Of a stretch of 64,000 nt of DNA, positions 1 through 9,177 are shown in pieces. The notes beneath the pieces are model-generated. The model was not told where the DNA came from and made no database searches. It saw nothing but the letters and a program-made list of their open reading frames with translations. The stretch spans positions 62,001-126,000 of the forward strand of contig CAKUXP010000004.1 of NCBI GenBank assembly GCA_934700345.1. The letters are read 5' to 3'. Source of the stretch: an uncultured Fibrobacter sp. (GTDB lineage Bacteria; Fibrobacterota; Fibrobacteria; Fibrobacterales; Fibrobacteraceae). Each line of letters opens with the position of its first letter. The first letter of the stretch is position 1. A program made the translations under genes and the position numbers.

Positions 1-833
1 GCGATGATGATATCGCCGATTTTAACCTGCTTAATATACTTTTCGGTATCGCATTCGCCACCTTCCCAATATCCGTCTTTTACGAAGGTGTCGATCATGT
101 TTTGACGTGGTTCACCAAAACTTGTCCCGGCGATCCAAATTCGCTGCATTTCTGCAGCGTAACTGAAAGCCGCATCAGAGAACTCGTAGAAATTGTGGTA
201 GGACTTATCGCCACTATTAAGGAGTTCTTTAACTTTTTTAGCAGCATTCTCATACACGGCGTAGGAAACAGAATTGTCACGCAACTTTAAACCGCTTTCC
301 TTATTAAGAAAAATTCGAGAAAGACTGTCCATTGGCGGATATTCATTGGGCTTCATCCAGAAAAATGCATAAGTCAAATTCCACTTGACTCCATTCTTTT
401 TCTGAGCCTCATCAAAATGCTCGGCAATCTTGGCGGAATCGTTCTGCATAAAGGCTTCAAACAGGTTCCACAGTAATGGAATTGTCTCCAACTTTTCATT
501 TTCGTAGTAGAAACAGGATTTCCGTGCATTGCTGATGGGGAGCCCTTCAAAGTCGTCCGGGACAGGCGCTACAATTTCAAATTTCGCTTTAAGAGCCTTA
601 ATCATTTCCTGGCGTTTCTCAACACCAGAGGAACGGTTAAATATTGCAAAAACAGTAAACGGATCGATATCGCGAAGAATTTCGTCAGACACCTTCGCTG
701 TCAGAAAGCCAATCCATTCTGCATCCAGCGATGTGATCTTCTCAACCAATTCCGGTCGCGTTGCAGCATCCTTATAATCAAGTAATTTCTTTGCGAATTC
801 TTTGTAAAACGGAATCCAGGTAAATTTTGCCAT
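1..833 (-). CDS. McrB-like restriction ATPase, N-terminal part (runs off left edge)
   Basis: About 277 residues read from the ATG at 831-833 to the window edge without a stop; the AAA+ domain would lie outside. The start W-I-P-F-Y-x-E-F-A-x-K-L-L, then IDPFTVFAIFNR near residues 56-67, resembles the leader of McrB-type AAA ATPases of modification-dependent restriction systems. From about residue 232 a second segment begins (IWIAGTSFGE, later IDTFVKDGYWEGG and VKIGDIIII), like the small reader-type domain often placed before the ATPase. In McrBC systems McrB binds DNA and hydrolyses GTP while McrC cuts; an mcrC partner would be expected further left. The family call is from recognition of the N-terminus only, since no Walker motif is visible. 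Confidence 0.6.
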   Translation of the reverse strand, partial: MAKFTWIPFYKEFAKKLLDYKDAATRPELVEKITSLDAEWIGFLTAKVSDEILRDIDPFTVFAIFNRSSGVEKRQEMIKALKAKFEIVAPVPDDFEGLPISNARKSCFYYENEKLETIPLLWNLFEAFMQNDSAKIAEHFDEAQKKNGVKWNLTYAFFWMKPNEYPPMDSLSRIFLNKESGLKLRDNSVSYAVYENAAKKVKELLNSGDKSYHNFYEFSDAAFSYAAEMQRIWIAGTSFGEPRQNMIDTFVKDGYWEGGECDTEKYIKQVKIGDIII

Positions 834-861
834 ACCGTTCTCATGTGTTTAAAAATTAAAT

Positions 862-1662
862 TTATATACAATCAATATAGAATAGAATTCCTTTCGTCAC
901 CTCTTCTACATCAATCCCTAGCCAGTTTTTGTCGGATGTTGACAATCGTTTCAAGTAGGCCTTGTCGCTGAAAACCTGTTCTAATCTTTTTACGACGTCG
1001 GCAATACTGTTTTCGCGCATTTGATTGTCACTGAAAATATACGCATCTAAACACTTGAGAAGGTTAGTCTTGTTCGCAACACCGGAAAGATAATAAAGGT
1101 CAAACACATCCTTAAAGCGTGTTGAGAAACTCCCGAATTTCAGAAGCGAACGCAATTTTTCTGCGAACATCTGTTCGCTAGAATTGATTAAAAGACTGGC
1201 ACCCTCACTATCGAGAGCGATATCGAAACAAAACATTTCCTGATCAATATCCAATCGGCTATGGACGCCTAAGTCAATTTTGCTTTGAATTTTATTTCCG
1301 TTGGAATCTGCAATTTCAATGTGAACGCGTTTCCCCTTGTATTCCTGCGGCCTCAGTTCCTCGATGGAATCGAACCGCTTAATCGTTATCCCCTCAAGTC
1401 GCCCCATACTTGCGATAAAAGTATCAATAGCCGAATCAGTGAGCGGATAACGTAAAAAATCAATGTCTAGGTCCTGCGTTGCACGACGAACATTCTTCGT
1501 TTTGCTCCTCATTACAACGCCACCCTTGATTGTCACATTTCTCGACAAAGGACCCGAGGCAATGGCCTTCAAAACAATATCCTGACACACCTTTGCGCGT
1601 GCGTTTAAATCACTATAGCCCAGCGCAATCTCCGCTTGAACCATCTTGGCAATATCCATCAT
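862..1662 (-). CDS. abiEii: AbiEii-like nucleotidyltransferase toxin
   Basis: 266 residues. Motifs of the AbiEii/DUF1814 nucleotidyltransferase family are in order: KGG at 46-48, the metal-binding DLDIDF at 64-69, KIDLGV near 128-133, EKLRSLLKFG at 168-177 and RFKDVFDLYYL at 182-192. In known AbiE systems this protein is the toxin of a type IV toxin-antitoxin pair that gives abortive infection. Its ATG shares one base with the stop of the upstream antitoxin gene (TGATG), so the two are probably translationally coupled. The gap to the McrB-like gene is only 28 bases, so all three may be cotranscribed. All family motifs look intact. Confidence 0.9.
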   Translation of the reverse strand: MMDIAKMVQAEIALGYSDLNARAKVCQDIVLKAIASGPLSRNVTIKGGVVMRSKTKNVRRATQDLDIDFLRYPLTDSAIDTFIASMGRLEGITIKRFDSIEELRPQEYKGKRVHIEIADSNGNKIQSKIDLGVHSRLDIDQEMFCFDIALDSEGASLLINSSEQMFAEKLRSLLKFGSFSTRFKDVFDLYYLSGVANKTNLLKCLDAYIFSDNQMRENSIADVVKRLEQVFSDKAYLKRLSTSDKNWLGIDVEEVTKGILFYIDCI

Positions 1663-2204
1663 CAGAAAACCTCCAGCTGTAGGGCCTTGTTTATCATGCC
1701 TGCTTTGGGGAAGTTTTCAAGATATTCCTGCATCGATTGCAAATCTAGATCACCGATGATTTTTCGGTAGTTGCCGATGATTTCTTTGTAGTAGTCGTAA
1801 GGGAGGTTGTTCTTGTGGCGGATCAGCTCCAGGAGCATCCGTTCTTTATTGTAGATATTGATCTGTGCGTCGGCGTAAAGCATCGTTGTTGCGCCGAGGC
1901 GTAAAACATCTTCCTTTTCGAATTTTTGGACAACTCGCGAATCGGCAATTTTCTTTGCCCCGCTTGTTGTATTCAGGAAGATTTTATCGGGAATGGAATC
2001 TGTCAGTCCATGGCAATAAAAAGCCGTATTTAACGTTATCACGCCCTTGGGATACTTGGCCGCAACAATCGCAATATCCGACTCGTTTTTCCGGTCAGAA
2101 TACACGCCCGGCTCCAGCTGAAAGATAACGCCCTCAGCAACAGCCCTCTTTACAAGGTACTTGGAACCAAACCGTTCTATGCACTGCTCGTAAGTTCGTA
2201 TCAT
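1662..2204 (-). CDS. abiEi: AbiEi-like antitoxin / transcriptional regulator
   Basis: 180 residues from the ATG at 2202-2204; the open frame continues to 2327, but the upstream part is Lys-rich and unlike the family, and the family start corresponds to the M-I-R-T-Y-E-Q segment. The N-terminal region reads as a winged helix, followed by GVYSDRK, a stretch with SDIAIVAAKYPKGVITLNTAFYCHGLT (split here: the Y-P-x-G-V-I-x-L-x-T-A-x-x-x-H-x-L-T pattern is typical of AbiEi), and a basic C-terminal half. AbiEi proteins neutralise AbiEii and repress their own promoter. It is immediately upstream of and overlaps abiEii. No strong Shine-Dalgarno is visible at either start. Confidence 0.82.
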   Translation of the reverse strand: MIRTYEQCIERFGSKYLVKRAVAEGVIFQLEPGVYSDRKNESDIAIVAAKYPKGVITLNTAFYCHGLTDSIPDKIFLNTTSGAKKIADSRVVQKFEKEDVLRLGATTMLYADAQINIYNKERMLLELIRHKNNLPYDYYKEIIGNYRKIIGDLDLQSMQEYLENFPKAGMINKALQLEVF

Positions 2205-2417
2205 TTTACCAAAGGTATGTAAAATATTCAATTTTACCGACTTTTGGTTAAAAATAGTCTTTTTTATGGCAAGAATCAAGCCTTTAAGGGCCATTTTGCT
2301 CATTTTCATCTCTTTCCCCGCCGACAAGCAAGAAACGGCGAGGCATTAATTTTGTGCCCAGAGAATATAATTAATGGCGAATGTCAAAAGATGACAAATA
2401 GGAAATTTGTTCTCGCG

Positions 2418-2443
2418 ATTTATCGCAGACGTCGGCGATAAAT
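2418..2443 (-). terminator. Hairpin at the end of the Wadjet operon
   Basis: A perfect 9-bp inverted repeat (atttatcgc / gcgataaat) with an 8-base loop overlaps the jetD stop codon. There is no T-run after it on the minus strand, so it may stabilise the 3' end or act weakly rather than as a classical intrinsic terminator. Confidence 0.4.
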
Positions 2444-3666
2444 TACTCTCGTTCGTTCCAGCTAATAATTTCCTGCTCTAGTTTGACATTGTTATCAAGC
2501 ATGTACTGAGCTGTTTCTATATATTTACCAGAATTGATTAAGCCTTTGGCTTTTACCACATCATTTTCAACGAGAGGCTTACAATACTTTTCGTACTTCT
2601 GCAACTGTTCAACGCCCATACAATAGGGTTTAAAATCTATACCTGTTTTCAGTCTAAGATTTTCCAAAATCAAAAGACCATCCGGATCGATGTCTCCAAA
2701 GTGATAGAAATTTAGAGAGTCGTTTTGATTTTTAATTAGCTGCAAAAATTTACGTTTTGCGGTATTATGATAGCCGCTAAGATAAACAAAGAACGTGTCA
2801 TTGTGTTGAACGCGATTGAATGACGTCAGGTTTTCAACCGTCATCAATACATTTTCTTGAATTTCAATCTTTGCAATTGAATTTAAAATTGTAGACGGTA
2901 AAGCAAGGGGTCTTTCTCGCAAGACGTTTATCACATCGCCATTATCAAAGAAAATTTTTGCATTGCCTTTGAAATGAACGTAGGAAGGGTTCGGATAAAC
3001 ATTCAATTCTTCTAGAATTTTTTTCTCAAATTCTTTTGCATCCGTTTCTTCTGAAGCAAGTTCGTCATAGAGACCGCTTTCTCGCAAGATTTTGCACACT
3101 TGCGATCTATAGGACTTCTCCCACGCTTTGGAATCATGAGCAACTTCTATGGACAATTCGCGTTCTAGAATTTCCTGTTGATTATTTAAAATATAATCAA
3201 GAAATGCAAGGATCATTTTAGCAGAATCAAGTGAATAAGATTCTTTTTTCCCTTGATTAATGCGATCAATTTGAGAATTGCAGAAACTACTTATTACAGC
3301 ATTTTTCCCAAGGTACGATGTATAGAAATCCAGGGATTCTTGCAGAAGGCTCTTCTTATCTTTTACACCAAGAATACTACGGATTTGACTCCAAACATTT
3401 TCTGCATCAATAGACAGAATTTTAACAATATGATTTTCACGACTTTTGATTTCTACTAAACCGGCTTGCTGAAGTAAAGCGACCTCTTGCTCAAAATTTT
3501 TAACATCATCAAGATTGGTAAAATCATCGTCGTACTTTTCAAAAATTTTAGATGGATCAAGGGCAAAAGACTGATGAACTGAATTTTCACCTTTATAGCT
3601 CTTGCTGTTTTCGTATTTATGCAAAAGCTTTTCCAGGATAAGTTTTTGTCGATGATTTAAATTCAT
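2443..3666 (-). CDS. jetD: Wadjet JetD, Toprim-containing nuclease subunit
   Basis: 407 residues. The C-terminal half matches the DUF2220/topoisomerase VI A-like Toprim fold of JetD: MTVENLTSF with the acidic residue at 278, and the metal-binding GDIDPDG at 324-330. The N-terminal part (1-250) is helical and winged-helix-like. In Wadjet, JetD is the nuclease that cuts circular DNA after the JetABC condensin-like motor has extruded it. It is the last gene of jetABCD; its ATG overlaps the jetC stop as ATGA. Nothing looks broken. Confidence 0.92.
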   Translation of the reverse strand: MNLNHRQKLILEKLLHKYENSKSYKGENSVHQSFALDPSKIFEKYDDDFTNLDDVKNFEQEVALLQQAGLVEIKSRENHIVKILSIDAENVWSQIRSILGVKDKKSLLQESLDFYTSYLGKNAVISSFCNSQIDRINQGKKESYSLDSAKMILAFLDYILNNQQEILERELSIEVAHDSKAWEKSYRSQVCKILRESGLYDELASEETDAKEFEKKILEELNVYPNPSYVHFKGNAKIFFDNGDVINVLRERPLALPSTILNSIAKIEIQENVLMTVENLTSFNRVQHNDTFFVYLSGYHNTAKRKFLQLIKNQNDSLNFYHFGDIDPDGLLILENLRLKTGIDFKPYCMGVEQLQKYEKYCKPLVENDVVKAKGLINSGKYIETAQYMLDNNVKLEQEIISWNERE

Positions 3667-6600
3667 ACGGCGGGCTTCCTGATACCTTCTTCTGCATAGG
3701 TGTATTTTCCGTCAGAATATAGAGCGACTGTGTTATCAATATGACTGCCGATACTATCTATTTTTTCCGGAGGTGCTGCGTAGAATACCTGGAAATGATT
3801 TTCTTCAAGGAATTTCACCATTTGTTCAATACGTTCCTTCGACAAAGCTGAGAAGGCTTCGTCAATGAAAGCAACACGAGCACAGTTGCGGTCCTTGGGG
3901 TAGAATTGCATTAAGCTCGCTGCAAGAATAATGAAATAAGGAGTCTGCTTTTCTCCGCCACTTGCGGAACCTTGTTTCTGAGAAAGATTCATTTCTTCGC
4001 CGTTTTTGCGACGAATGCTCATGTCATAGACGAAGTAGTTTCTGTAGTCCGAATATTCCATTTCATCGGAACCCTGTTGCAAAATATCATCCAAAAATTT
4101 TTGAACATCCGCATTAAATTTTTCTTGAGAGACCTTCTGCGGATTGAGAAAATCTGGATCATTGATACAGCTTTCTAGATTGTTGCAAATGTCGAAGAAG
4201 ATCTTTCGATCAGTCCGTTCCTCCATTTTAAACTGATAGAAATCAATTCCAAACGAAATTTTCTTTAATTCTTTATTGATGTTGTCAATTTCTTCCCTAG
4301 CGATATCGATATGTTCTTTCAGCTCTGCAATAAAGTCATGAAGGAAAGCATTTCGAAGTTTTATTGACGCCGCGTCCAGCTTATTCTTGGCTTCATCAAG
4401 TTTTGCATTGGCGATGTCACGAAGTTCTTCGCGATAGAATGGAATAAATTCAACGCCAATTAGAGTCAAATCTCGTTCAGCAACCTTATTGTATTCAATT
4501 TGGACTTTTGTAAGACCTTCTTTGCTGCGTTCCAGTTCCGTTTCTGCTTTGGCAACGGTTTTCTTGTCAAGGACGATGCAATCCTGTTTTTGCTCAACCG
4601 CTTTATTATAGGTTTCAAACATTTCTTGTTCAAGTTCAAGATTGGCCTGGCGTAAATTTTGGAAATCAATCTCTCTGGAAACAATGCTCTGATTTAACGA
4701 CACTATTCTTTTTTCATTTGCTATTTTAGCGCCCCTATTTCCGCCTAAACCTTCGCTTATGTTATCACGTTTTTCTGTTAACTCAGTGACTTTATTTTGT
4801 GCCATTTCGATTTCTTGCATAGCACGAAGCATATCTGGGCTTTTCTTGAGAATGTTTATTTTCTCTGCAATTTCTCCATGTTTCGCCTTCAGTATTTTAA
4901 TGCTCTCTACCGCATCAAAATCATAGTTTTCAGGTTTCCAATCGATATTTTCAAGTAATCGCAATAAATTTCTTATCGTATTTATTTGATCGGAAATCCC
5001 TTGCAAAGCCTTGAGAGTTCCTTCTTTTTCTCTCTCTTTCATTTTCAGCTGTATTTCAACAACTTTTTTACCTAGGCAAGGAACGGTCTCGTCTATTTTC
5101 ATCATAGATGCCGCATAGCTCTTTGCCAACATGCCATCCTTCATCAAGCCTCCCCTAGGGTGCTCATGAAGATCTTCTAAGCTATCACAAAGATGTATCC
5201 CATTCAACAAGTAATTGGCATACTTTCGGGCCGCTTTATTCTTTATTTCAAGAATCTCGGCAGCGGAATTCTTTTCAATATCACTATCAGGAATTTTATC
5301 TGACAAAACCACATTAGCGTTAGTCAACTTATTTTCTTTTAAGATTCTCAATGCGACATCGCAGTACTCGTCATCAACAATCAAAAAATAACGTTTTCGT
5401 CCAAGGAAGGTTTCTACAGCCTTACGCCAACTTTCATCCTTAATTTCTTCTACGAGTTCGGCAAAAAAACGAACTTCTGAATTTATGGAACGATTCCCAA
5501 ATTCCGTCTGAATAATTTGTTTAGCATTTACGGCATCACGAGGATAAATGATTTTTTGAGCCTGTAAGTTTTTGATGTCACCTTCAATGCTTGAAAGCTT
5601 TTTCTCGCACTCTTCCTTTTTATCATTAAAACGAACTTTATCGTCCGAATATTCTTTCTTAATAGTTTGAATTTGATTTCCAAATTCAATGAAACAGGCT
5701 TGTTTTTCAGAAGGAGCTATTCCTTCCTCAGCAAGATTTCTAAGTACCTCTTGATTTTCTCTAGAAATCTGAATATCATCTTTTATTTGAGGAATCAATT
5801 GCGCGATTGCAACCTGGAGATTTTTCAAGTCGGCAATAGATGTTTCGCTTTCCGTAATGTTATCTTTGCATCTTTTTAGCTCGGCATTCATTGTTTCTAA
5901 TGAATCGCTGGGTGTTCTATTTGAGTCCTTAACTCTAGCAAGGTTCGTCTGAGCCGCTTCCAATTCGGAACCAACTTTTTCCTTCTGTTTGTCCAGTTTT
6001 TCTTTTTCAAGTTTCAGCAGTTTAGACTGAGTTTCGCATTGGCCTAAGTCTTGCTTATCTTTCTGAAGGTACTGAAAGCTATACATCATCCTACGAATCT
6101 TCATATATTTAAGCTGTTTTTCGTAGGCAAACGTAGCTCTTTCAATATTTTCCAAAAGTGTCTTTCGCTTTTGGTTGTTCTCTAACATTTGAAGAGCTTC
6201 GGTATAATGGTTCCTCTGTTCTCTTAAAGATTGCAAAGAATTGACGTCATTCTGAACAAGAACCGAGTCCTTTACGAATTTTTCAACATTCTTTTCAGGC
6301 TTAAAAGCCATCATCTTTAAAATTTTTTCGACGTATTTTTTCAAGTCTCCGTCATTAACTCGGAGACCCAAAGCTCTTGCAATGTATGGTTTTGCCTTTT
6401 CTCGTCCATATAAATCCGATGCTTTTACAGGGATGCCCTTCAAAGTGAGATTCTTACTGCTGGTAATACTTAATTTTCCGTTTTCAACAGACCTAAAGTT
6501 AAAATCCTGGATTCTTGCATTTGGGAAAACAAACCATTTTGATTCCGCAGAATCTTGAGCAGAACGAGACTCGATATTTACACCAATAACAAAGTCGCCA

Positions 6601-6905
6601 TCGGTCTCGGAATTAAATTCCATTGCAATGTAGCTGACAACAGCATCTTTTCGAAGGAAGCGATCAGAACCATTTGTCTTACGGTCGCCATGAATATAGG
6701 CATTAACCGTTCTTTCCTTATCATCGGCAGCTCGGTTAAACTGCGTATTGGCGAATAGCAAATAAGACATGGCATCTAGAATTGTCGTTTTTCCGGTTCC
6801 ATTCACTCCTGTAAACAGTGTGGAACTTCCCAATTCAATACAGACATTCTGAAAGCAGGACCAATTTATCAGAAGAAGTTTCTTCGCAGTTTTACGTAAT
6901 TCCAT
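3663..6905 (-). CDS. jetC: Wadjet JetC, SMC/MukB-like ATPase
   Basis: 1080 residues. Walker A GVNGTGKTTILDA lies near residues 33-45. Two long coiled-coil stretches, rich in Lys/Glu heptads, flank a hinge-like middle part around 480-640. The ABC signature SASGGEKQTPYF and Walker B ARVAFIDEAFSALS sit near the C-terminus. This is the DNA-extruding motor of Wadjet. The start overlaps the jetB stop (TAATG) and follows a purine-rich GAGGAAGGG. All ATPase motifs are present, so the protein should be active. Confidence 0.93.
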   Translation of the reverse strand: MELRKTAKKLLLINWSCFQNVCIELGSSTLFTGVNGTGKTTILDAMSYLLFANTQFNRAADDKERTVNAYIHGDRKTNGSDRFLRKDAVVSYIAMEFNSETDGDFVIGVNIESRSAQDSAESKWFVFPNARIQDFNFRSVENGKLSITSSKNLTLKGIPVKASDLYGREKAKPYIARALGLRVNDGDLKKYVEKILKMMAFKPEKNVEKFVKDSVLVQNDVNSLQSLREQRNHYTEALQMLENNQKRKTLLENIERATFAYEKQLKYMKIRRMMYSFQYLQKDKQDLGQCETQSKLLKLEKEKLDKQKEKVGSELEAAQTNLARVKDSNRTPSDSLETMNAELKRCKDNITESETSIADLKNLQVAIAQLIPQIKDDIQISRENQEVLRNLAEEGIAPSEKQACFIEFGNQIQTIKKEYSDDKVRFNDKKEECEKKLSSIEGDIKNLQAQKIIYPRDAVNAKQIIQTEFGNRSINSEVRFFAELVEEIKDESWRKAVETFLGRKRYFLIVDDEYCDVALRILKENKLTNANVVLSDKIPDSDIEKNSAAEILEIKNKAARKYANYLLNGIHLCDSLEDLHEHPRGGLMKDGMLAKSYAASMMKIDETVPCLGKKVVEIQLKMKEREKEGTLKALQGISDQINTIRNLLRLLENIDWKPENYDFDAVESIKILKAKHGEIAEKINILKKSPDMLRAMQEIEMAQNKVTELTEKRDNISEGLGGNRGAKIANEKRIVSLNQSIVSREIDFQNLRQANLELEQEMFETYNKAVEQKQDCIVLDKKTVAKAETELERSKEGLTKVQIEYNKVAERDLTLIGVEFIPFYREELRDIANAKLDEAKNKLDAASIKLRNAFLHDFIAELKEHIDIAREEIDNINKELKKISFGIDFYQFKMEERTDRKIFFDICNNLESCINDPDFLNPQKVSQEKFNADVQKFLDDILQQGSDEMEYSDYRNYFVYDMSIRRKNGEEMNLSQKQGSASGGEKQTPYFIILAASLMQFYPKDRNCARVAFIDEAFSALSKERIEQMVKFLEENHFQVFYAAPPEKIDSIGSHIDNTVALYSDGKYTYAEEGIRKPAV

Positions 6906-7561
6906 TACCCTTCCTCCTCATCCTCTGTTTCAAAGTTGTCATCCACAATGTCTTCATTTTGAGGACCGGCTTTTTGCATTCTATCTCTTACCCCTGACAC
7001 GAATGAGGCGAATTCAGATTCATCTAGGGCGAATTGAATGGACGGATAAAGGACTATCACGCGTTCATTATCGGAGGCGTTCCAATTGACATAAATCAGA
7101 TTATATCGCGAAAAAAGTTGCAGAGCAGTTTTCAAATTACTCTTGATATCAAAAGCACCCTTGAATTCAAATTTTTCCAGTTCTGCATTCAACTCCGGAA
7201 AAGACGTCGTTATTTGCTTGGACAAGGATCCTGATTGAATCTTATCCATATACAGCGTCCACAAGCAACAAAGAATAATACTTTGGAATTTACTGAATTT
7301 TTGCTTGGATATGACAACGTCGGAACTGTCATTTTGAAGCATCGCAACCCCGGTATCCTTCACAACAATATCAAATCCCATTAAACTGAGATAATTAGAA
7401 AAGAGCTCTTCATTTTTAGAAATAAAAAATAACAGTTTACGATTATCATCATCTATATCACGAACGATGAAGGTCTCCTTCAAAAGGCGGCGACAACATT
7501 TTTTGAAAGTCAGTTGTTCTGAGGATGTGAGATCATCCCACATTTCGTTAATTGTCGCCAT
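6905..7561 (-). CDS. jetB: Wadjet JetB, MukE-like subunit (DUF4194)
   Basis: 218 residues from the ATG at 7559-7561. The open frame reaches 7621, but this ATG has a strong GGAGGG about 9 bases upstream, so the shorter form is preferred. The start M-A-T-I-N-E-M-W, the winged-helix-like middle (FSKFQSIILCCLWTLYMDK) and the acidic C-terminal tail fit DUF4194/MukE-type kleisin-associated proteins. It bridges JetA and the JetC heads in the Wadjet complex. The gene starts inside the last 14 bases of jetA. Confidence 0.88.
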   Translation of the reverse strand: MATINEMWDDLTSSEQLTFKKCCRRLLKETFIVRDIDDDNRKLLFFISKNEELFSNYLSLMGFDIVVKDTGVAMLQNDSSDVVISKQKFSKFQSIILCCLWTLYMDKIQSGSLSKQITTSFPELNAELEKFEFKGAFDIKSNLKTALQLFSRYNLIYVNWNASDNERVIVLYPSIQFALDESEFASFVSGVRDRMQKAGPQNEDIVDDNFETEDEEEG

Positions 7562-8951
7562 CTTTTTTAGCCCTCCAGTGTCGAACCTTGAATTCACTTG
7601 ATTCAATAAAATCGTCATCAATCTCTATTGAGTAGCCGTTATCGCGAGCGTATGTAACGGACGCCATGGACGCAAGAACATCTTTTTTTTCTTGTAAAGG
7701 AAGATTTGCGCTATCAATTTTACCATTAATCATTTGACTATCCAAGAATTTTTTCATCAATTCTTTTGAATACGGATTAAAGGATTCCTGCTGCAGTTGC
7801 CGTTTTTGACGTTCTCGTTCCTCAATACTCATCTCAACAACATCAATTTCTACATTGGATTGAATTCTCTGGTTCTTATTCGGATAATGCAGTGAAGTTC
7901 TATCAATAAACTCGTAATCATGAATATGGAAAAGGTACTGAATTTCTTCATCAATTTGGTTCAATTTATCATCGTCAAAATGCTGAACCAAATAGTGAAC
8001 AGTCTCTTCAACATTTCCGCGATTGTCTTTCCCTTTATTTCGAAGAATTCGCTCTCGTGCAACCGCAATTTTGATATACGCATTAATCTGATCCTTAATG
8101 CGCTTCATAATCTTATTGTAGTCATCATGAAGGAAGCGCCTCGTGCTATCCAACATTCTTAGAACCTTTTCTTCGGCATTATTTCTTTTGCAGCCTTCTT
8201 CATCCATGACACTTTGCGTAAGAGATCCAAAATATCCAATCCCCTTAAATTCTTCTAATCGACGAGATATCTTTTCTCGATACAAATGGATATTTTGCTG
8301 CTGAACAAGGCGCGAATATTCCTTAATAAAGTCACCATCGCAATATCGGATAATGTTCTCGGTCAAACTTACTAAGGACCCTTCTTTCAGCATTCCCTCA
8401 ATTATTTTTTTTATGGATGTTGCAAGTTTTTTTAGTGCAGAAGAAAGCTTTCGAGCTTCATTGTATACAGGAGTCAAAATCAACTTGTAAGGGTTCTGCT
8501 CACCTTGCACCCAATGTTCCAAGGTGTTATAAATATTATAGATGGATACGGAAAATTCTGAGCGAACAGGATTCTTTAGATTATCAATAAACTGAGCCAA
8601 GGCAAGACCATTATCTGTCATGACAATGTTCTTTTCGAGTGTTGAATCATCGGTTTCTTCTTCTAACCACCCAGAATCAACAAAACGTCGAATAATAAAA
8701 TTTGCCTTAATATTCCACTCGGATTCTCCGGTGGAAACTGAAGATTCATCTTCCTGAATTTCAATATGATTTTCTAGTAAAAATGCAGCAATTGTATCGC
8801 GGACAATATCACGGGCGATTCTATACGAGATTTCATTCTCATACAATCCGTAAATTTTCAGCAAAAGCTCAGAATAAGCAGCCCTATTAGGGTTGCCTCG
8901 ACCAAGAATCGTGAAGAAATCTGCAGGTATTACATCAAAAACGCTATGCAC
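7548..8951 (-). CDS. jetA: Wadjet JetA, kleisin/MukF-like subunit
   Basis: 467 residues. The N-terminus (VFDVIPADFFTILGRGNPNR) fits the DUF5716 type of JetA, which would make this a type III-like rather than type I (DUF3375) Wadjet; that subtype call is from memory of the N-terminal pattern and is moderate. The body is helical with coiled-coil segments (about 300-400), as expected for a kleisin. First gene of jetABCD, so promoter elements should lie just upstream, where three TTGTCA boxes are found. The order A-B-C-D, all overlapping, is the canonical Wadjet layout. Confidence 0.87.
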   Translation of the reverse strand: MHSVFDVIPADFFTILGRGNPNRAAYSELLLKIYGLYENEISYRIARDIVRDTIAAFLLENHIEIQEDESSVSTGESEWNIKANFIIRRFVDSGWLEEETDDSTLEKNIVMTDNGLALAQFIDNLKNPVRSEFSVSIYNIYNTLEHWVQGEQNPYKLILTPVYNEARKLSSALKKLATSIKKIIEGMLKEGSLVSLTENIIRYCDGDFIKEYSRLVQQQNIHLYREKISRRLEEFKGIGYFGSLTQSVMDEEGCKRNNAEEKVLRMLDSTRRFLHDDYNKIMKRIKDQINAYIKIAVARERILRNKGKDNRGNVEETVHYLVQHFDDDKLNQIDEEIQYLFHIHDYEFIDRTSLHYPNKNQRIQSNVEIDVVEMSIEERERQKRQLQQESFNPYSKELMKKFLDSQMINGKIDSANLPLQEKKDVLASMASVTYARDNGYSIEIDDDFIESSEFKVRHWRAKKDGDN

Positions 8952-8974
8952 TTTCTAAATATAACCCATTTCCG

Positions 8975-9009
8975 TTGTCATAAATTGTCAAAACGGTACT
9001 ATATTGTCA
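8975..9009 (-). promoter_or_regulatory. Three TTGTCA boxes upstream of jetA
   Basis: The hexamer ttgtca occurs at 8975-8980, 8985-8990 and 9004-9009, i.e. at spacings of 10 and 19 bases, about one and two helical turns, 24-58 bases before the jetA start. Read on the minus strand they are TGACAA, two of them within TTGACAAT, so a -35 function is also possible. The function is inferred from position only. Confidence 0.35.
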
Positions 9010-9022
9010 AAAAGACGCTTTT

Positions 9023-9177
9023 TCAATCAATATCGATCTTGACAAACTCGTTCATGTGCGTAGAAATTAGCTTTACAACGGAATCGTCGTAGATTTCTTT
9101 TTCGTCCTTAAACATTTTTTCGAACAGCCTTTCGTTGGTAATCCAGTACTTGTCAAAATATTGTTTAATATCACTGC
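9023..9177 (-). pseudogene. C-terminal remnant of an unknown gene cut by the IS element
   Basis: Reading in from the left IS end on the minus strand gives 51 in-frame codons to a TGA at 9023-9025: a charged, helical tail ending H-M-N-E-F-V-K-I-D-I-D. There is no start within it and the rest of the gene is not found beyond the right IS end, so it is the 3' stub of a gene whose 5' part was lost. The family is not recognised. Confidence 0.6.
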
